Source: Nocardiopsis sp. NRRL B-16309 (GTDB lineage Bacteria > Actinomycetota > Actinomycetes > Streptosporangiales > Streptosporangiaceae). From it: a DNA stretch of 64,000 nt. Shown here in pieces: positions 1-8,337 of the stretch. Location: NCBI RefSeq assembly GCF_001279585.1, contig NZ_LGEC01000073.1:1-64000 (forward strand), written 5' to 3'. Under the pieces are notes generated by a model. The model was not told the origin of the DNA. It saw only the letters and a list, made by a program, of their open reading frames with translations, and did not search any database. Every line of letters starts with the position of its first letter. Position 1 is the first letter of the stretch. A program made the translations under genes and the position numbers.

Positions 1-77
1 GGCAGCGGATCAACGTGCTGTGGGCGATGTTGCGGGATGGGCGCCATTACGCCCATCCCGTTGCCTCAGCGACTTGA
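1..77 (+). mobile_element. C-terminal end of an IS110-family transposase (cut by window edge)
   Basis: Reading from base 3, a frame runs to a TGA at 75-77. Its visible residues include NVLWAMLRDG, which resembles the NVLxAMLR motif near the C-terminus of IS110/IS116/IS902-type DEDD transposases. Only about 24 codons lie in the window, so neither completeness nor activity can be judged. The same bases contain an 11-bp inverted repeat with a 6-nt loop (33-43 with 50-60), partly inside the coding end. The family call is inference from a short stretch. Confidence 0.5.
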
Positions 78-101
78 CACGGCCATTGAGATACCCCAGT
101 A

Positions 102-146
102 CAAGGTCCAGTACAGGTGGACGAGCACCTCGCGGAGCATTTTGCC
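102..146. repeat. 45-bp dispersed repeat, copy A
   Basis: These 45 bases recur at 5273-5317 with three mismatches, and weaker similarity continues for about 40 bases to the right. The repeat begins 25 bases after the stop of the IS110-type transposase relic, so it could be its insertion target. On the minus strand both copies read as a short open frame beginning ATG or GTG and then LREVLVHLYWTL. Two of the three mismatches are silent in that frame, and the third is the start-codon change. Whether it is translated is unknown. Confidence 0.65.
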
Positions 147-478
147 GCCCAGTGACCCTGCGAGCCCAAGGGCGGGATGCCCCGCGTCCGCCCATCAGGG
201 AGCGAACACGGCCCTGTACCGCCGCATCCCCCCACACCCCCGGCCCCTGCCCCAGGGGCCACCTGGGCGTGTCAGCCGCCCACGGGAACACACCATCGCT
301 GCGCTGTCCAAGAACGACCGTGACTCCCCCCACCAAGGCGTCATTGACGCCGACACCCGGGTAGTTGGCACGGTCGAGCTGCTACTACCAGACAACTGCA
401 ACGATGTTCGGCTTTCGCCGCCTCGGGCGCAGAAACGGCCTGCCGCGCCACACCGATCGCAGCCGACACAGGCGAGAG
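147..478. other. intergenic stretch without a supported gene
   Basis: Short frames exist on both strands here, but none has a ribosome binding site, a recognisable family or frame-specific composition. The left part weakly continues the similarity to the region after repeat copy B at 5318-5360. I see nothing else. Confidence 0.5.
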
Positions 479-1546
479 TCAGTCTCGGGCCAGCGCGAGT
501 ACCAGCCGTTCGCCCAGTTCGGCCTGAGCGGTCTCGATGACGGCGGCCGGGTCGGCGGCAGGGCGCAGACCGCAGGTCTCCTCCAACCAGGAGAGGAACT
601 CCGCACGCTTGTCAGCCAGTTCGCACACACGCAGGCCCACCCCGTCCCCATCACACCGAATCTCGGTGTCGGTGAGGCCCGCGACCAGGGTGAGGAACTC
701 CGGGACGTCACGGGCGACGACGTGCGCGTCCGCTTCCTTCCCCACCGCCACGACGGGCAGGCTGGCAGGGTCGGCGCGGCCATCGAGCCGCCACAGGGCG
801 AAGAACGTGTCGCTGTCATTGGTGGCGAACGGCTCCAGGTCGGCGGCGAGGACAGGAAATCCCAACCGTTTGCGTTCGCCATTCTGCTCAATCGCCAGCG
901 TGCCCTCGCCGTATTCCTCAACCAGCCAGAAGCCGTTGGCGAGCGCGCCGAAGGTCGCACCGTTCAACCGGTTGAGGAGGTTCAGCTCGTGGACCGGTGA
1001 CCAGACCGCGTCCGGCACGATCGGGTGGATCCAGGCCCCCCACTCCCTGCCCAGCTTCGCCTCGGCGTCGTCGACGACGGTCTCCCACTCGTCGGCGGGC
1101 GTGATGCCGCATGTCCGGTCCAGCCAGGTAAGGAAAGGCTTGTTGTCCAGCGGCTCGTAGTCATCGTCCTCAGGGTCGAAGAGTGCGCGGACACCGAAGC
1201 CGTTCCAGTCGATGTCCGGCTCGCAGTCAGGGGGCAAGGAGGCGAGCAGACGGAGGAACTCCCGGAAGTCCCGGGCGACGAGATGGATGCCACCCTCGTC
1301 GCCCACGGCGACGACGGGTTGGGTCGCCACGTCCTCGCGGTCGTCCCTGCGCCAGAAGCCGTACAACGACCCACTGCCGTTGGCCTGTGCGAAGTAGACC
1401 AGTCGCTCGGCCAGCTCCGGCGGGTCCTGGTCGTACTCCGCGCCGTAGTCGTACATCTCGAAGCCCGGGGCCAAGTAGTCGTCCTGGGTGTCGTAGAACT
1501 CCTTGAGGAGATTGAGTTCGGGGATAGGGGAGAACGTGTCTGTCAC
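479..1546 (-). CDS. duplicated SUKH-like (SMI1/KNR4-type) protein
   Basis: A 355-residue soluble, very acidic protein. It starts at a GTG with a GGAGG site five bases upstream. It consists of two similar halves, roughly residues 5-170 and 175-350. Each half contains a PVVAVGxE segment, then VARDxxEFLxLxA, and ends in an FLxWLxxTCG-type helix. That layout resembles SMI1/KNR4 (SUKH) proteins, many of which are immunity proteins against polymorphic toxins or contact-dependent nucleases, but no toxin gene is visible nearby. The family call rests on motif style and is moderate; the duplication is directly visible. It stands alone, with no operon partner in the window. Confidence 0.7.
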   Translation of the reverse strand: MTDTFSPIPELNLLKEFYDTQDDYLAPGFEMYDYGAEYDQDPPELAERLVYFAQANGSGSLYGFWRRDDREDVATQPVVAVGDEGGIHLVARDFREFLRLLASLPPDCEPDIDWNGFGVRALFDPEDDDYEPLDNKPFLTWLDRTCGITPADEWETVVDDAEAKLGREWGAWIHPIVPDAVWSPVHELNLLNRLNGATFGALANGFWLVEEYGEGTLAIEQNGERKRLGFPVLAADLEPFATNDSDTFFALWRLDGRADPASLPVVAVGKEADAHVVARDVPEFLTLVAGLTDTEIRCDGDGVGLRVCELADKRAEFLSWLEETCGLRPAADPAAVIETAQAELGERLVLALARD

Positions 1547-1689
1547 AGGACCTCCACTCGTCGTCGCCAGGTTCCGCGCAAGCTAGCACCCCGAGACGAC
1601 GATCGTCCGCCCAACAGAACTCCAGCAGTCGAGCGGCCTCGACCGGGCCGTGCTCGCCGTGACCGAGCCTTCCCTGCTCGCGTTGGCGC

Positions 1690-1719
1690 GGTGTGTGCAG
1701 GGGGTCTCCTGCACACACC
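1690..1719. terminator. 12-bp perfect stem-loop
   Basis: Arms 1690-1701 and 1708-1719 are perfectly complementary (GGTGTGTGCAGG) around a 6-nt loop. No T-run follows. It lies upstream of both the minus-strand gene at 479-1546 and the headless fragment at 1739, so it may be an operator or a leftover terminator. Confidence 0.45.
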
Positions 1720-1738
1720 AGCCCACACCCCATGAACG

Positions 1739-2527
1739 TTGAGCGGGCTGTTGAGCATGATGCTGGCCAAGGCGAGTCATGACCTCGGTGACCCGCACGC
1801 CGCGATGAAGCAGGCTCGGACCGCGTTCATCTGCGCCGACAACGCGGACCACAACGGACTGCGTGTCCGGGTGCGTGCCCAGCAGAGCCTGATGGCCTAC
1901 TGGGCAGGGTGGCCGACGGAAGCCGCCCGGTACGCGGGACTGGCACGTGATCTGGCGACCGAACACACCGGCACGGCCGCCATATGGCTCATGTCCCAGA
2001 GCGCCCGTACGTGGGCGTCCCTGGGCGACGGAGAACGCGCGCTCGACGACCTCCAGCAAGCCGCGGCCCTGCGCGAAAGGCTGAGCCCGGACGACCTGGA
2101 CGACCTCGGTGGTCTGATGCGCTTCGCGCACTGCCGCCAGCTCTACTACGGAGCCGAGACGCAGATCTGGATCCCCGGGCGTGAGGAACAGGCCCAGCAG
2201 GTCGCCCTGGAGGCCGTGACCCTCTACGAAGCCGCGGCCGCCGAGGGGTCCGATGACTGGGCCTACCAGGACGAGGCCGGAGCCCGCGCCGACCTCAGCT
2301 ACTCCCGAGTGTCACTGGGAGAGATCGAAGGTGCCACCCAAGCCCTCGAGCCGGTCCTGGATCTGCCCGCCACCAAGCGTGTGGCCGGAGTGGTGAACGG
2401 CGTCATGCGCGTACACGGTGCCCTGCGCGGCCCGGACTACACGGGAAGCAGGGCGGTCGCCCGGCTCCGCCAGGAGATCGAGTCCTACAGCCAGACCCTC
2501 GCCTCAGCGCTGACAACGGGCCGCTAG
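1739..2527 (+). pseudogene. C-terminal TPR part of an XRE-type regulator, N-terminal HTH missing
   Basis: The frame (TTG at 1739, first ATG at 1757, in-frame TGA at 1733) encodes about 260 residues of helical, TPR-like sequence with the LAKASHDLGDPHAAMKQART type of repeat. This is found in the second half of actinobacterial XRE-family regulators of about 400 residues. The expected N-terminal helix-turn-helix is absent, and I find no HTH in the other frames upstream. No ribosome binding site precedes the frame. I infer a truncated, probably dead gene; a free-standing TPR protein is the alternative. Confidence 0.6.
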
Positions 2528-2537
2528 CCTGCCGGAC

Positions 2538-3095
2538 ATGCACCCAGTCGAACTCTCCAGTTCCAGGCTCACCCTCCGGGAGCTGAGGCTCAACGACGTC
2601 GACGGCCTGCTCCAGGTCTACGGCGACGCGGAGGCCGTTCGGCACCTGTCCTTCACGCCACGCACGAAGGAGCAGTGCGCCTCCATCATCGACGCTGCGG
2701 TCGCCGACGCCCAGCGCGAGAACAGGGGCGTCTACATGCTCGGTGTCGCACGAGGGGATCACCTCGTCGGTGCCGCGCGTCTGGCCGTGGACGAGCGGCC
2801 CCACAGCGCACAGATCGGGTTCGCACTCCGGCCCGACCTGTGGGGGCAGGGGTTGGGCAGCGAGCTCGTCGGGCTCCTTCTCCGGTTCGGCTTCCAGGAG
2901 CTGGGACTCAAGCGGATGTGGGGTGCCCGCTCCCCGCAGAACCGGGCATCCGAGCGCGTCATGCTCAGGGCCGGGATGGTGGAGGAAGGACGGATCCGCC
3001 GTCACCTCTGGACCCGCGACGCCTGGCGCGACTCCATCGTGCACTCGGTCCTGGACGATGAGTGGGTGCCCGACTCACCGGCGCACAAGCCATAG
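2538..3095 (+). CDS. GNAT family N-acetyltransferase (RimJ/RimL-like)
   Basis: A 185-residue cytoplasmic protein. The N-terminal SSRLTLRELRLNDVDGLLQV segment and the acetyl-CoA loop LRPDLWGQGLGSELV (about residues 97-111) followed by NRASERVMLRAGM are typical of the RimJ/RimL branch, which transfers acetyl groups to amino termini or small amines. It starts at an ATG 10 bases after the stop of the preceding fragment, with no clear ribosome binding site, so it may once have been co-transcribed. The substrate cannot be told from sequence. Confidence 0.85.
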   Translation: MHPVELSSSRLTLRELRLNDVDGLLQVYGDAEAVRHLSFTPRTKEQCASIIDAAVADAQRENRGVYMLGVARGDHLVGAARLAVDERPHSAQIGFALRPDLWGQGLGSELVGLLLRFGFQELGLKRMWGARSPQNRASERVMLRAGMVEEGRIRRHLWTRDAWRDSIVHSVLDDEWVPDSPAHKP

Positions 3096-3238
3096 GTTCC
3101 ATCCAGGAGTCCGGGTCACCCTCAGAACGGCCCGATTGAACCCCGGCGCGTACCAGAGCCTCCGTCACCAGCGGTGCAGGACACCTCTGTCCGAGAGACC
3201 GTGAGGACGCCCTCCCCCTTTGCCGCCCGGAGGTACTG

Positions 3239-3997
3239 ATGATGGGTTCATCGCATGCCGCGACCGGTGTCCTCGCAGGTGCGGCCACCGGTGTGCTGTG
3301 CGGTTCCGATCCCGCGGACGTCCTGTTGTGCGCCGCGGTCGGGGCGGGTGCCGCGCTGCTTCCCGATCTGGACGAGCCGGGCAGCACCGTGGGCCGGTCG
3401 CTGGGCCTGGTGACGGAGAAGGTGTCGGAGAAGCTGCGGGAGGCCTCGCGGCACGTGTACCAACGCACAGCCACGGAAACGGAGCTGGCCGCAGCCAAAG
3501 ACGGGGCCCATCGGTACCTGACACACACGATCCCCGCGTGCGCGGCCTTCGGCCTGGCGGCGTTGGCGGTAGCGGCGATCGCGCCGCTGGGCACCGGGCT
3601 GGTGGTGTTCGCGACGGCCGCGCTGGGCTTGGGGACGGTCGCACGGTCCTTGAAGAAGTGGGGGCCGCTGAGGAAGCGAAGAATCGCGGCGTCGGTGATA
3701 GCGGTCGTCATCGCGGCTGGTGCGATGTTCGCTGAGGGTGGCGGGCCTGCGCCGTGGTTGATCGGGGTGACGGTCTCCGTCGGCGCGCTGACACACGTTC
3801 TGGGTGACTGGCTGACCCGGTCGGGGGTGCCGCTGGCCTGGCCGTTCGTGGTGCGCGGCAAGAGGTGGTGGATGTTCAGGTCGCCGGTGGCGTTCCACAC
3901 GGGCAAGAGCAGGGTCGAGGACGGAATCCGGTGGGCGTCGCTGGCGGGCCTGCCGTTGATGCTGGTGCTGAGTTCGCCTCCACCGACGGTGGGATGA
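3239..3997 (+). CDS. YdjM-like membrane metal-dependent hydrolase
   Basis: A 252-residue integral membrane protein. It opens with SSHAATGVLAGAATG and continues with an LLPDLDEPGSTVGRS motif, then HxxGDWLTxxGVPLAWP and a late SRVED motif. These are the features of the YdjM/YfhO-type (DUF457) inner-membrane putative hydrolases. The conserved His and Asp residues of the family are present. Two ATG codons lie side by side; a GGAGG at about 3229 supports either. It is followed by a tiny membrane ORF at 4117. The biochemical role of this family is not established. Confidence 0.8.
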   Translation: MMGSSHAATGVLAGAATGVLCGSDPADVLLCAAVGAGAALLPDLDEPGSTVGRSLGLVTEKVSEKLREASRHVYQRTATETELAAAKDGAHRYLTHTIPACAAFGLAALAVAAIAPLGTGLVVFATAALGLGTVARSLKKWGPLRKRRIAASVIAVVIAAGAMFAEGGGPAPWLIGVTVSVGALTHVLGDWLTRSGVPLAWPFVVRGKRWWMFRSPVAFHTGKSRVEDGIRWASLAGLPLMLVLSSPPPTVG

Positions 3998-4116
3998 GAC
4001 AGCACACCGGGTTCCGTTCCAGTGGCGGCCTGTTGTGGCCAAACGCTGCGGAATGTCATCGGCCGGTGATACTCAGTTGACGTTCCTTCTCCACCCTCTC
4101 AGAGCTCGGAGGCGAC

Positions 4117-4215
4117 GTGACCGCGCGCAACTTCAAAGGGCAGTTCTCCTCGTGGCCCTCAACAGCGTTCTTCATCTTCTGCGGCGTGCTGCTGCTGGCG
4201 ATGCTCGCCGACTGA
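4117..4215 (+). CDS. 32-residue single-pass membrane peptide
   Basis: A GTG with a well placed GGAGG (4109-4113 region) opens a 32-codon frame ending in TGA at 4213-4215. The N-terminal half is polar and basic. The C-terminal half, FFIFCGVLLLAMLA, is a single hydrophobic helix ending in Asp. I recognise no family. The good ribosome binding site, clean amphipathic layout and position after the YdjM-like gene suggest it is real. Possible roles include a small membrane regulator or a toxin-like peptide. Confidence 0.45.
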   Translation: MTARNFKGQFSSWPSTAFFIFCGVLLLAMLAD

Positions 4216-4411
4216 CCAGAAGGGCACGTCGCCGCTGCAGGGTCAGCCGTTCGGGCGGATCGAGGTCCTCACCGGAGAGGCCCTGCCATGTCGGCCCCCA
4301 CCCAGTCATGGGCTGAGCGCAACGCTGACGAGTGACGGGAGGCGATCCCAACACACACCAGAACCTCATGACTTCCGGCCCAAGACAGGGTGCAAGCAGT
4401 TAACGCCCTCG

Positions 4412-4807
4412 CTACAGGTCCTCGAACACTTCTTCACCCGGCCGCCACACCATCAAACTGCGATCGTCAAAGCCGCTGAGCATCGCGATCTCCGGGCCGT
4501 CGAGTTCGGCCTCGGTCGGATGAAGTTGGACCGCGCCTCTGGAGAAGTCGAGCTTGAGTCCAATGCCGGCCCTCTCCTGCGTGGCGATCACGTTCTGGCC
4601 GATGAGAGTGCGCAGCGCCTCCGCCCAGCCGGGCTCTGCAGGAGCGAACCGTCGGCCACCCAGGGTTACGTGGGGCAGAATGTCACAGGTGAGCGAGGGC
4701 GTGTCGCTAGACGCTTCGCTGTCGAACCACAACTGGACGTAGTCCATCACAAACTGCACCGAGTACAGTCGGCAACCGACGAGACGGCCCAGGAGCGAGT
4801 TCAGCAC
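4412..4807 (-). CDS. conserved actinobacterial hypothetical protein
   Basis: About 131 residues from the chosen GTG. The sequence LVGCRLYSVQFVMDYVQLWF, a central GxPGWAEALRxLIGQ-like part and the C-terminal MVWRPGEEVFEDL match a small protein I have seen repeatedly in actinomycetes without a function. The open frame extends to 5116, but the extra N-terminus is low-complexity and runs into the attachment-site repeats, so I start at 4807. There is no strong ribosome binding site, which leaves the start uncertain. It lies just inside the inferred end of the integrated element. Confidence 0.6.
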   Translation of the reverse strand: MLNSLLGRLVGCRLYSVQFVMDYVQLWFDSEASSDTPSLTCDILPHVTLGGRRFAPAEPGWAEALRTLIGQNVIATQERAGIGLKLDFSRGAVQLHPTEAELDGPEIAMLSGFDDRSLMVWRPGEEVFEDL

Positions 4808-4994
4808 GTACACCACAATCAAGACTCTAGACGGCGAGCACGGGCCAATACCCGAAACATCAAGTCGACGTGTGAACGAACACGGACAGCCCCCGGTGAA
4901 CAGCAACAGGGCGACCTGTAGACCGGCCACGCCAGAGGGCGATTCGTAGTTGGCGAGAACCTCGCGAGGTGCCATCGGACGCCACCCACCGTCC

Positions 4995-5132
4995 GTTTGT
5001 GCTCCGTTTATGCTCCGCAGTTCCGTACTGACACGACACAGGGCGGCGTCACACGGCACCAAACGGCACGACGGATCGGATGGGGTGGCATGAAACGGTA
5101 CGTAGTGACACGCCACGTTACGTAACCAGCGA
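4995..5132. repeat. short direct repeats resembling integrase arm sites
   Basis: Between the hypothetical gene and the tRNA scar lie an 11-bp tandem repeat (GTTTGTGCTCCG at 4995-5006 followed by GTTTATGCTCCG at 5006-5017), a 10-bp near-repeat (5051-5070) and a further AAACGG copy at 5093-5098. The 10-bp palindrome GTTACGTAAC is at 5117-5126. Clusters of short direct repeats beside a tRNA 3' end are typical of the arm-type binding sites of tyrosine integrases. The rest of 4808-5132 holds no supported gene. Confidence 0.5.
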
Positions 5133-5177
5133 ACTTCTCATCCGATGGCCGCAGGTTCGAATCCTGCCGGGTGCGCC
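5133..5177 (+). other. attachment site: 3' half of a tRNA-Arg(UCU)-like gene
   Basis: The 45 bases contain the anticodon loop CTTCTCA with its 3' stem TCCG, the T-arm GCAGGTTCGAATCCTGC and the acceptor strand GGGTGCG followed by CC. There is no 5' half: the bases upstream do not pair to form acceptor, D-arm or anticodon stem. Position 37 is C where a purine is usual, which also argues against a working tRNA. Integrative elements that use tRNA genes leave exactly such a 3' duplicate, and its orientation puts the element to the left and the old chromosome to the right. Confidence 0.7.
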
Positions 5178-5493
5178 GCAAAGCCCCAGGTCAAGCCGGG
5201 TGCACGAGTCGAACAGACGAGGCGCGAGGCCCGTCTGAGGGGCCTGAAATGCTCCCCGTGTGCCCCCCGGTGCAAGGTCCAGTACAGGTGAACGAGAACC
5301 TCGCGGAGCACTTTGCCATCCCGTGGCCCCAGCGGCGAGCGCCCAGGGTGCCCGCCAGAGCCCCACAGCCGCCCCGACACCGTCGTGCGGACACGTTGCG
5401 CCCCAGGACCGGCTACTGCCTCACCGGCCGTATCCACCCAATTCAGCCGAGACCCCTTACCTGACAGGGGGTTCGCACGCCACAATCGGTCAC
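5178..5493. other. region downstream of the tRNA scar, up to the NTPase gene
   Basis: This 316-base stretch holds repeat copy B (listed separately) and otherwise no gene I can support. It is probably the original downstream flank of the tRNA gene plus the promoter of the NTPase gene. No canonical -10/-35 pair stands out. Confidence 0.4.
5273..5317. repeat. 45-bp dispersed repeat, copy B
   Basis: Second copy of the sequence at 102-146, with three mismatches. Copies A and B lie 5.2 kb apart in the same orientation and enclose the inferred element remnant, so recombination between them could delete it. The minus strand again starts a frame (GTG here) with the peptide LREVLVHLYWTL. Confidence 0.65.
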
Positions 5494-7656
5494 ATGAAAA
5501 GGGCGAGGACAGAGCAGGGTAGCGTCGTCAACACCGTGGACGGAGACATCTCCGATAGCACCGTCCTCCAGAGCCGTGACATGACCCTGAAGCACTCCTC
5601 CGCCGGGCGCGACCACAACGACTTCCACCGCTTCAACGGGACGTTCATCAACGAACAGCACAACCACCTTCCACGCCATCAGGTGGACTGGCCGGTTCGT
5701 GTGGGAAACGTCCCCGAGGAAGCGGCCCACTACCAACACCGGGGCATCGCCGACCAACTCGATCAAGCACTGCGCAGCTTCGGAACCGTCGCCCCGCGGC
5801 AGGTCCTCTCCGGGGCCGGCGGGGTCGGCAAAACCCAGCTCGCCGCCCACCACACCCGCACTCGCATGACCGACCCCGACCAACGCGTCGACATACTGGT
5901 GTGGGCCGACGCCTCCACCCGCGAGCAGGTCACCTATGCCTACGCTCAAGCCGCACAGCATCTGTTCACCACCGCTCCGGACGACCCGGAAGATGCCGCA
6001 CGGCTTCTCCTTGCCTGGCTCGGCGACCCCCACAAGCATCAGAATCGCCGATGGCTCATCGTGTGGGACGACCTCACCGACCCCGCGGCGTTACACGATC
6101 TGTGGCCCCCGCACGACCAGCCCCACGGCCGGGTCCTGGTCACCACACGGCGACGCGACCACTCCCTCACCGTCCAGGGGCGCCACCTGCTCGAGGTTGA
6201 CGTCTACACCCCCCATGAAGCCCGTGCCTTTCTCACCGAAGCCTTGGACGCGGCCGGGAGGATCGCCCACACCACCAGGCAACTGGACGCCCTCGCCCAC
6301 GACCTGGCGTACCTTCCCCTAGCGTTAGGACAGGCGGTCACCTACATGGCCGAACTCGGCCTGAGCTGTGACCACTATCTCCAGGTGTTCCACGACCGGA
6401 TGAACACCCTGGACCAGGTGTTCCCCGACTGGGAACTCCCCACCCCGCTCGCCGCCACCTGGGAGCTGTCCCTCACCCAGGCCGACACCTTCCAGCCCCG
6501 GGGTACGGCCCGGCCTCTGATGGGGCTCATCGCCCTCCTGGAGGGAACCGGCATCCCCGAACGGCTGCTCACCACCTCACCGGTCCTGGAATACCTGACC
6601 GACCACCGCACCGGAACAGCGGCCACCGCGGCCGCGCTCACCCCGCACCAGGCCCGTACCGCCCTGGCGAATCTGGTCCGGTTGAACCTGATCACCCGCA
6701 CCAACCCGCCCACGACCGCGGACGGGGACGCACCCGGACAGGTGTCGGTGGGCGCCCACCATCTGGTGCAGCGCGCCACCCGTGAACACACCGCCACGAG
6801 ACCTACCCCGCGCGGTATACACACTCTGGCGGAGGCGCTCACCCAGGTGTGGCCCGAGGTCGAACGGGACACCGCCCTGGCCCAGCACCTTCGCAGCAAT
6901 ACCGCCATCCTGCGCAGCCATCAGGAGGTGGAGGGACGAACCAGCGAGGACTGGCTGTGGGAACCCGACGGGCACACGCTTCTGTTCCGCGCGGGTAGAA
7001 GTCTGGGTGAGGCTGGTCGCGTGGGTGAGGCCGTGGCCTACTGGCAGTACATGACTGAGACAGCCCAGCGGCGTCTGGGCCCCGACCACTCCGACACTCT
7101 CATCACCCGTGCCGGCCTCGCCTACTGGCGGGGCGAAGCCGGGGACCTGTCCGGAGCCATTTCCGCCTACGAGAACCTCCTCACCGACCGGCTGCGCGTC
7201 CTGGGCCCCGACCACCCCGACACCCTCACCACCCGAGGCCGCCTCGCCGCTTGGCGGGGCGAAACCGGGGACCTAGCGGCAGCCGTCACCGCCTATGAAG
7301 ACCTCCTCACCGACAACCTGCGCGTCCTGGGTCCCGACCACCCCGACACCCTCACCACCCGCCACAACCTCGCCCACTGGCGGGGCGAATCCGGAAACCC
7401 CGCCGAAGCCGTCACCGCCTATGAAGACCTCCTCACCGCGCGGCTGCGCGTCCTGGGCCCCGACCACCCCCACACCCTCACCACCCGCCACAACCTCGCC
7501 TGGCAGACCTACAAGTCCGGCGACGCCGTCCGAGCCGTTGAGCTTCTCACCGCCCTTGTGCACGATGAGATACGGGTGCTCGGACCCGGCCACCCCGACA
7601 CACAGCACAGCGAGCAGGTCCTGCAACGCTGGCAGGACGAACTGCCTGAGCGGTGA
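5494..7656 (+). CDS. STAND-type NTPase with C-terminal TPR repeats
   Basis: 720 residues from the chosen ATG. Residues 10-50 carry the NxxxGDISxSxVLQSRD type of polar motif that precedes many actinobacterial signalling NTPases. A P-loop (GAGGVGKTQ, about 107-115), a Walker B (WLIVWDD, about 190) and a VTTRRRD sensor motif follow, all features of NB-ARC/AP-ATPase proteins. The C-terminus has about five 42-residue TPR units with the RVLGPDHPDTLTTR core of kinesin-light-chain type. Such proteins act as nucleotide-dependent switches; many relatives are regulators or phage-sensing defence proteins, but no effector domain is visible here. It stands alone beside an attachment site and an integrase relic. 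An upstream in-frame ATG at 5260 is less likely because it would translate the repeat. Confidence 0.85.
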   Translation: MKRARTEQGSVVNTVDGDISDSTVLQSRDMTLKHSSAGRDHNDFHRFNGTFINEQHNHLPRHQVDWPVRVGNVPEEAAHYQHRGIADQLDQALRSFGTVAPRQVLSGAGGVGKTQLAAHHTRTRMTDPDQRVDILVWADASTREQVTYAYAQAAQHLFTTAPDDPEDAARLLLAWLGDPHKHQNRRWLIVWDDLTDPAALHDLWPPHDQPHGRVLVTTRRRDHSLTVQGRHLLEVDVYTPHEARAFLTEALDAAGRIAHTTRQLDALAHDLAYLPLALGQAVTYMAELGLSCDHYLQVFHDRMNTLDQVFPDWELPTPLAATWELSLTQADTFQPRGTARPLMGLIALLEGTGIPERLLTTSPVLEYLTDHRTGTAATAAALTPHQARTALANLVRLNLITRTNPPTTADGDAPGQVSVGAHHLVQRATREHTATRPTPRGIHTLAEALTQVWPEVERDTALAQHLRSNTAILRSHQEVEGRTSEDWLWEPDGHTLLFRAGRSLGEAGRVGEAVAYWQYMTETAQRRLGPDHSDTLITRAGLAYWRGEAGDLSGAISAYENLLTDRLRVLGPDHPDTLTTRGRLAAWRGETGDLAAAVTAYEDLLTDNLRVLGPDHPDTLTTRHNLAHWRGESGNPAEAVTAYEDLLTARLRVLGPDHPHTLTTRHNLAWQTYKSGDAVRAVELLTALVHDEIRVLGPGHPDTQHSEQVLQRWQDELPER

Positions 7657-7708
7657 CCTGACCAGGGGACCTTCGATCTGATCGGATATCACCCTCGGGC
7701 ATGACGAA

Positions 7709-7750
7709 ACCCCAGGCCAGCCGGGGTGAACCCGTGCTCTGGCCTGGGGT
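7709..7750. terminator. 12-bp hairpin between convergent genes
   Basis: Arms 7709-7720 (ACCCCAGGCCAG) and 7739-7750 are perfectly complementary around an 18-base loop. The hairpin lies between the end of the NTPase gene (+) and the end of the integrase relic (-), and so could serve both. Confidence 0.7.
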
Positions 7751-7790
7751 GAGAGCCGCTCTCTCGCTCCTGGTGTACTCCCCACTCCAG

Positions 7791-8265
7791 CTACGGCACC
7801 GGAGCCTCCGCCCGAACCGGCCCGCCGCGCAGCAGCGACGCGGTCGCCTCGGCCGCCGCTTTCGCCAGATCCGGGAACACCGCCTGGTAGGTGTCCTGGG
7901 TGAAATGGACGGTCGCGTGCCCGAGCTCGTTCGAGACCACCTTGACGTCCGACCCCGCGGCCAGCGCCAGCGAGGCGGCCCGGTGGCGCAGCCCGTGCAG
8001 CGTGATCGGCGGCAGCCCCGCCGCCCGCGAGATCCGCAGGAACCAGTCACTGGCCTGTGCCGGATGCCACCCCAAACCGTCCTTGCGGGTGAACGCCAAC
8101 CCCGTATCCGTCCAGCTCGTGCCTGCTTTGAGGCGCTCCTCGTTCTGGAACCCCTTCCACGCCCGCAACACCTCGACCGTGTCCTGGTCGAGAGTGATGG
8201 TGCGCTGCCCGGCCGCGCTCTTGGGACCTGGACTGCCGGAGACGACCTGGCGCTGCCGCACGTCG
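7791..8265 (-). pseudogene. tyrosine recombinase (integrase), N-terminal half lost
   Basis: The frame encodes the C-terminal catalytic part of a phage/AICE-type tyrosine integrase. It shows KSAAGQRTITLD, the HGLRHR box (His-x-x-Arg), the ELGHATVHFTQDTY box with the late His and the nucleophile Tyr, and a basic tail. The first catalytic Arg region and the SAM-like arm- and core-binding domains are missing. At about 8265 the similarity stops and the sequence becomes the promoter and antisense of the next plus-strand gene. The recombinase therefore cannot work. It marks an old integration event close to the tRNA scar at 5133. Confidence 0.8.
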
Positions 8266-8337
8266 TACTGCCGAGAGTGGAACCGTCCGTTTGGAAAGCG
8301 CATCCCACAAGGGACCGCCTTGACGAACGGACATGCC

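Noticed and set aside
5133..5177. Functional tRNA-Arg gene
   Set aside because: No 5' half (acceptor, D-arm, anticodon 5' stem) is present and position 37 is unusual; only a 3' scar remains.
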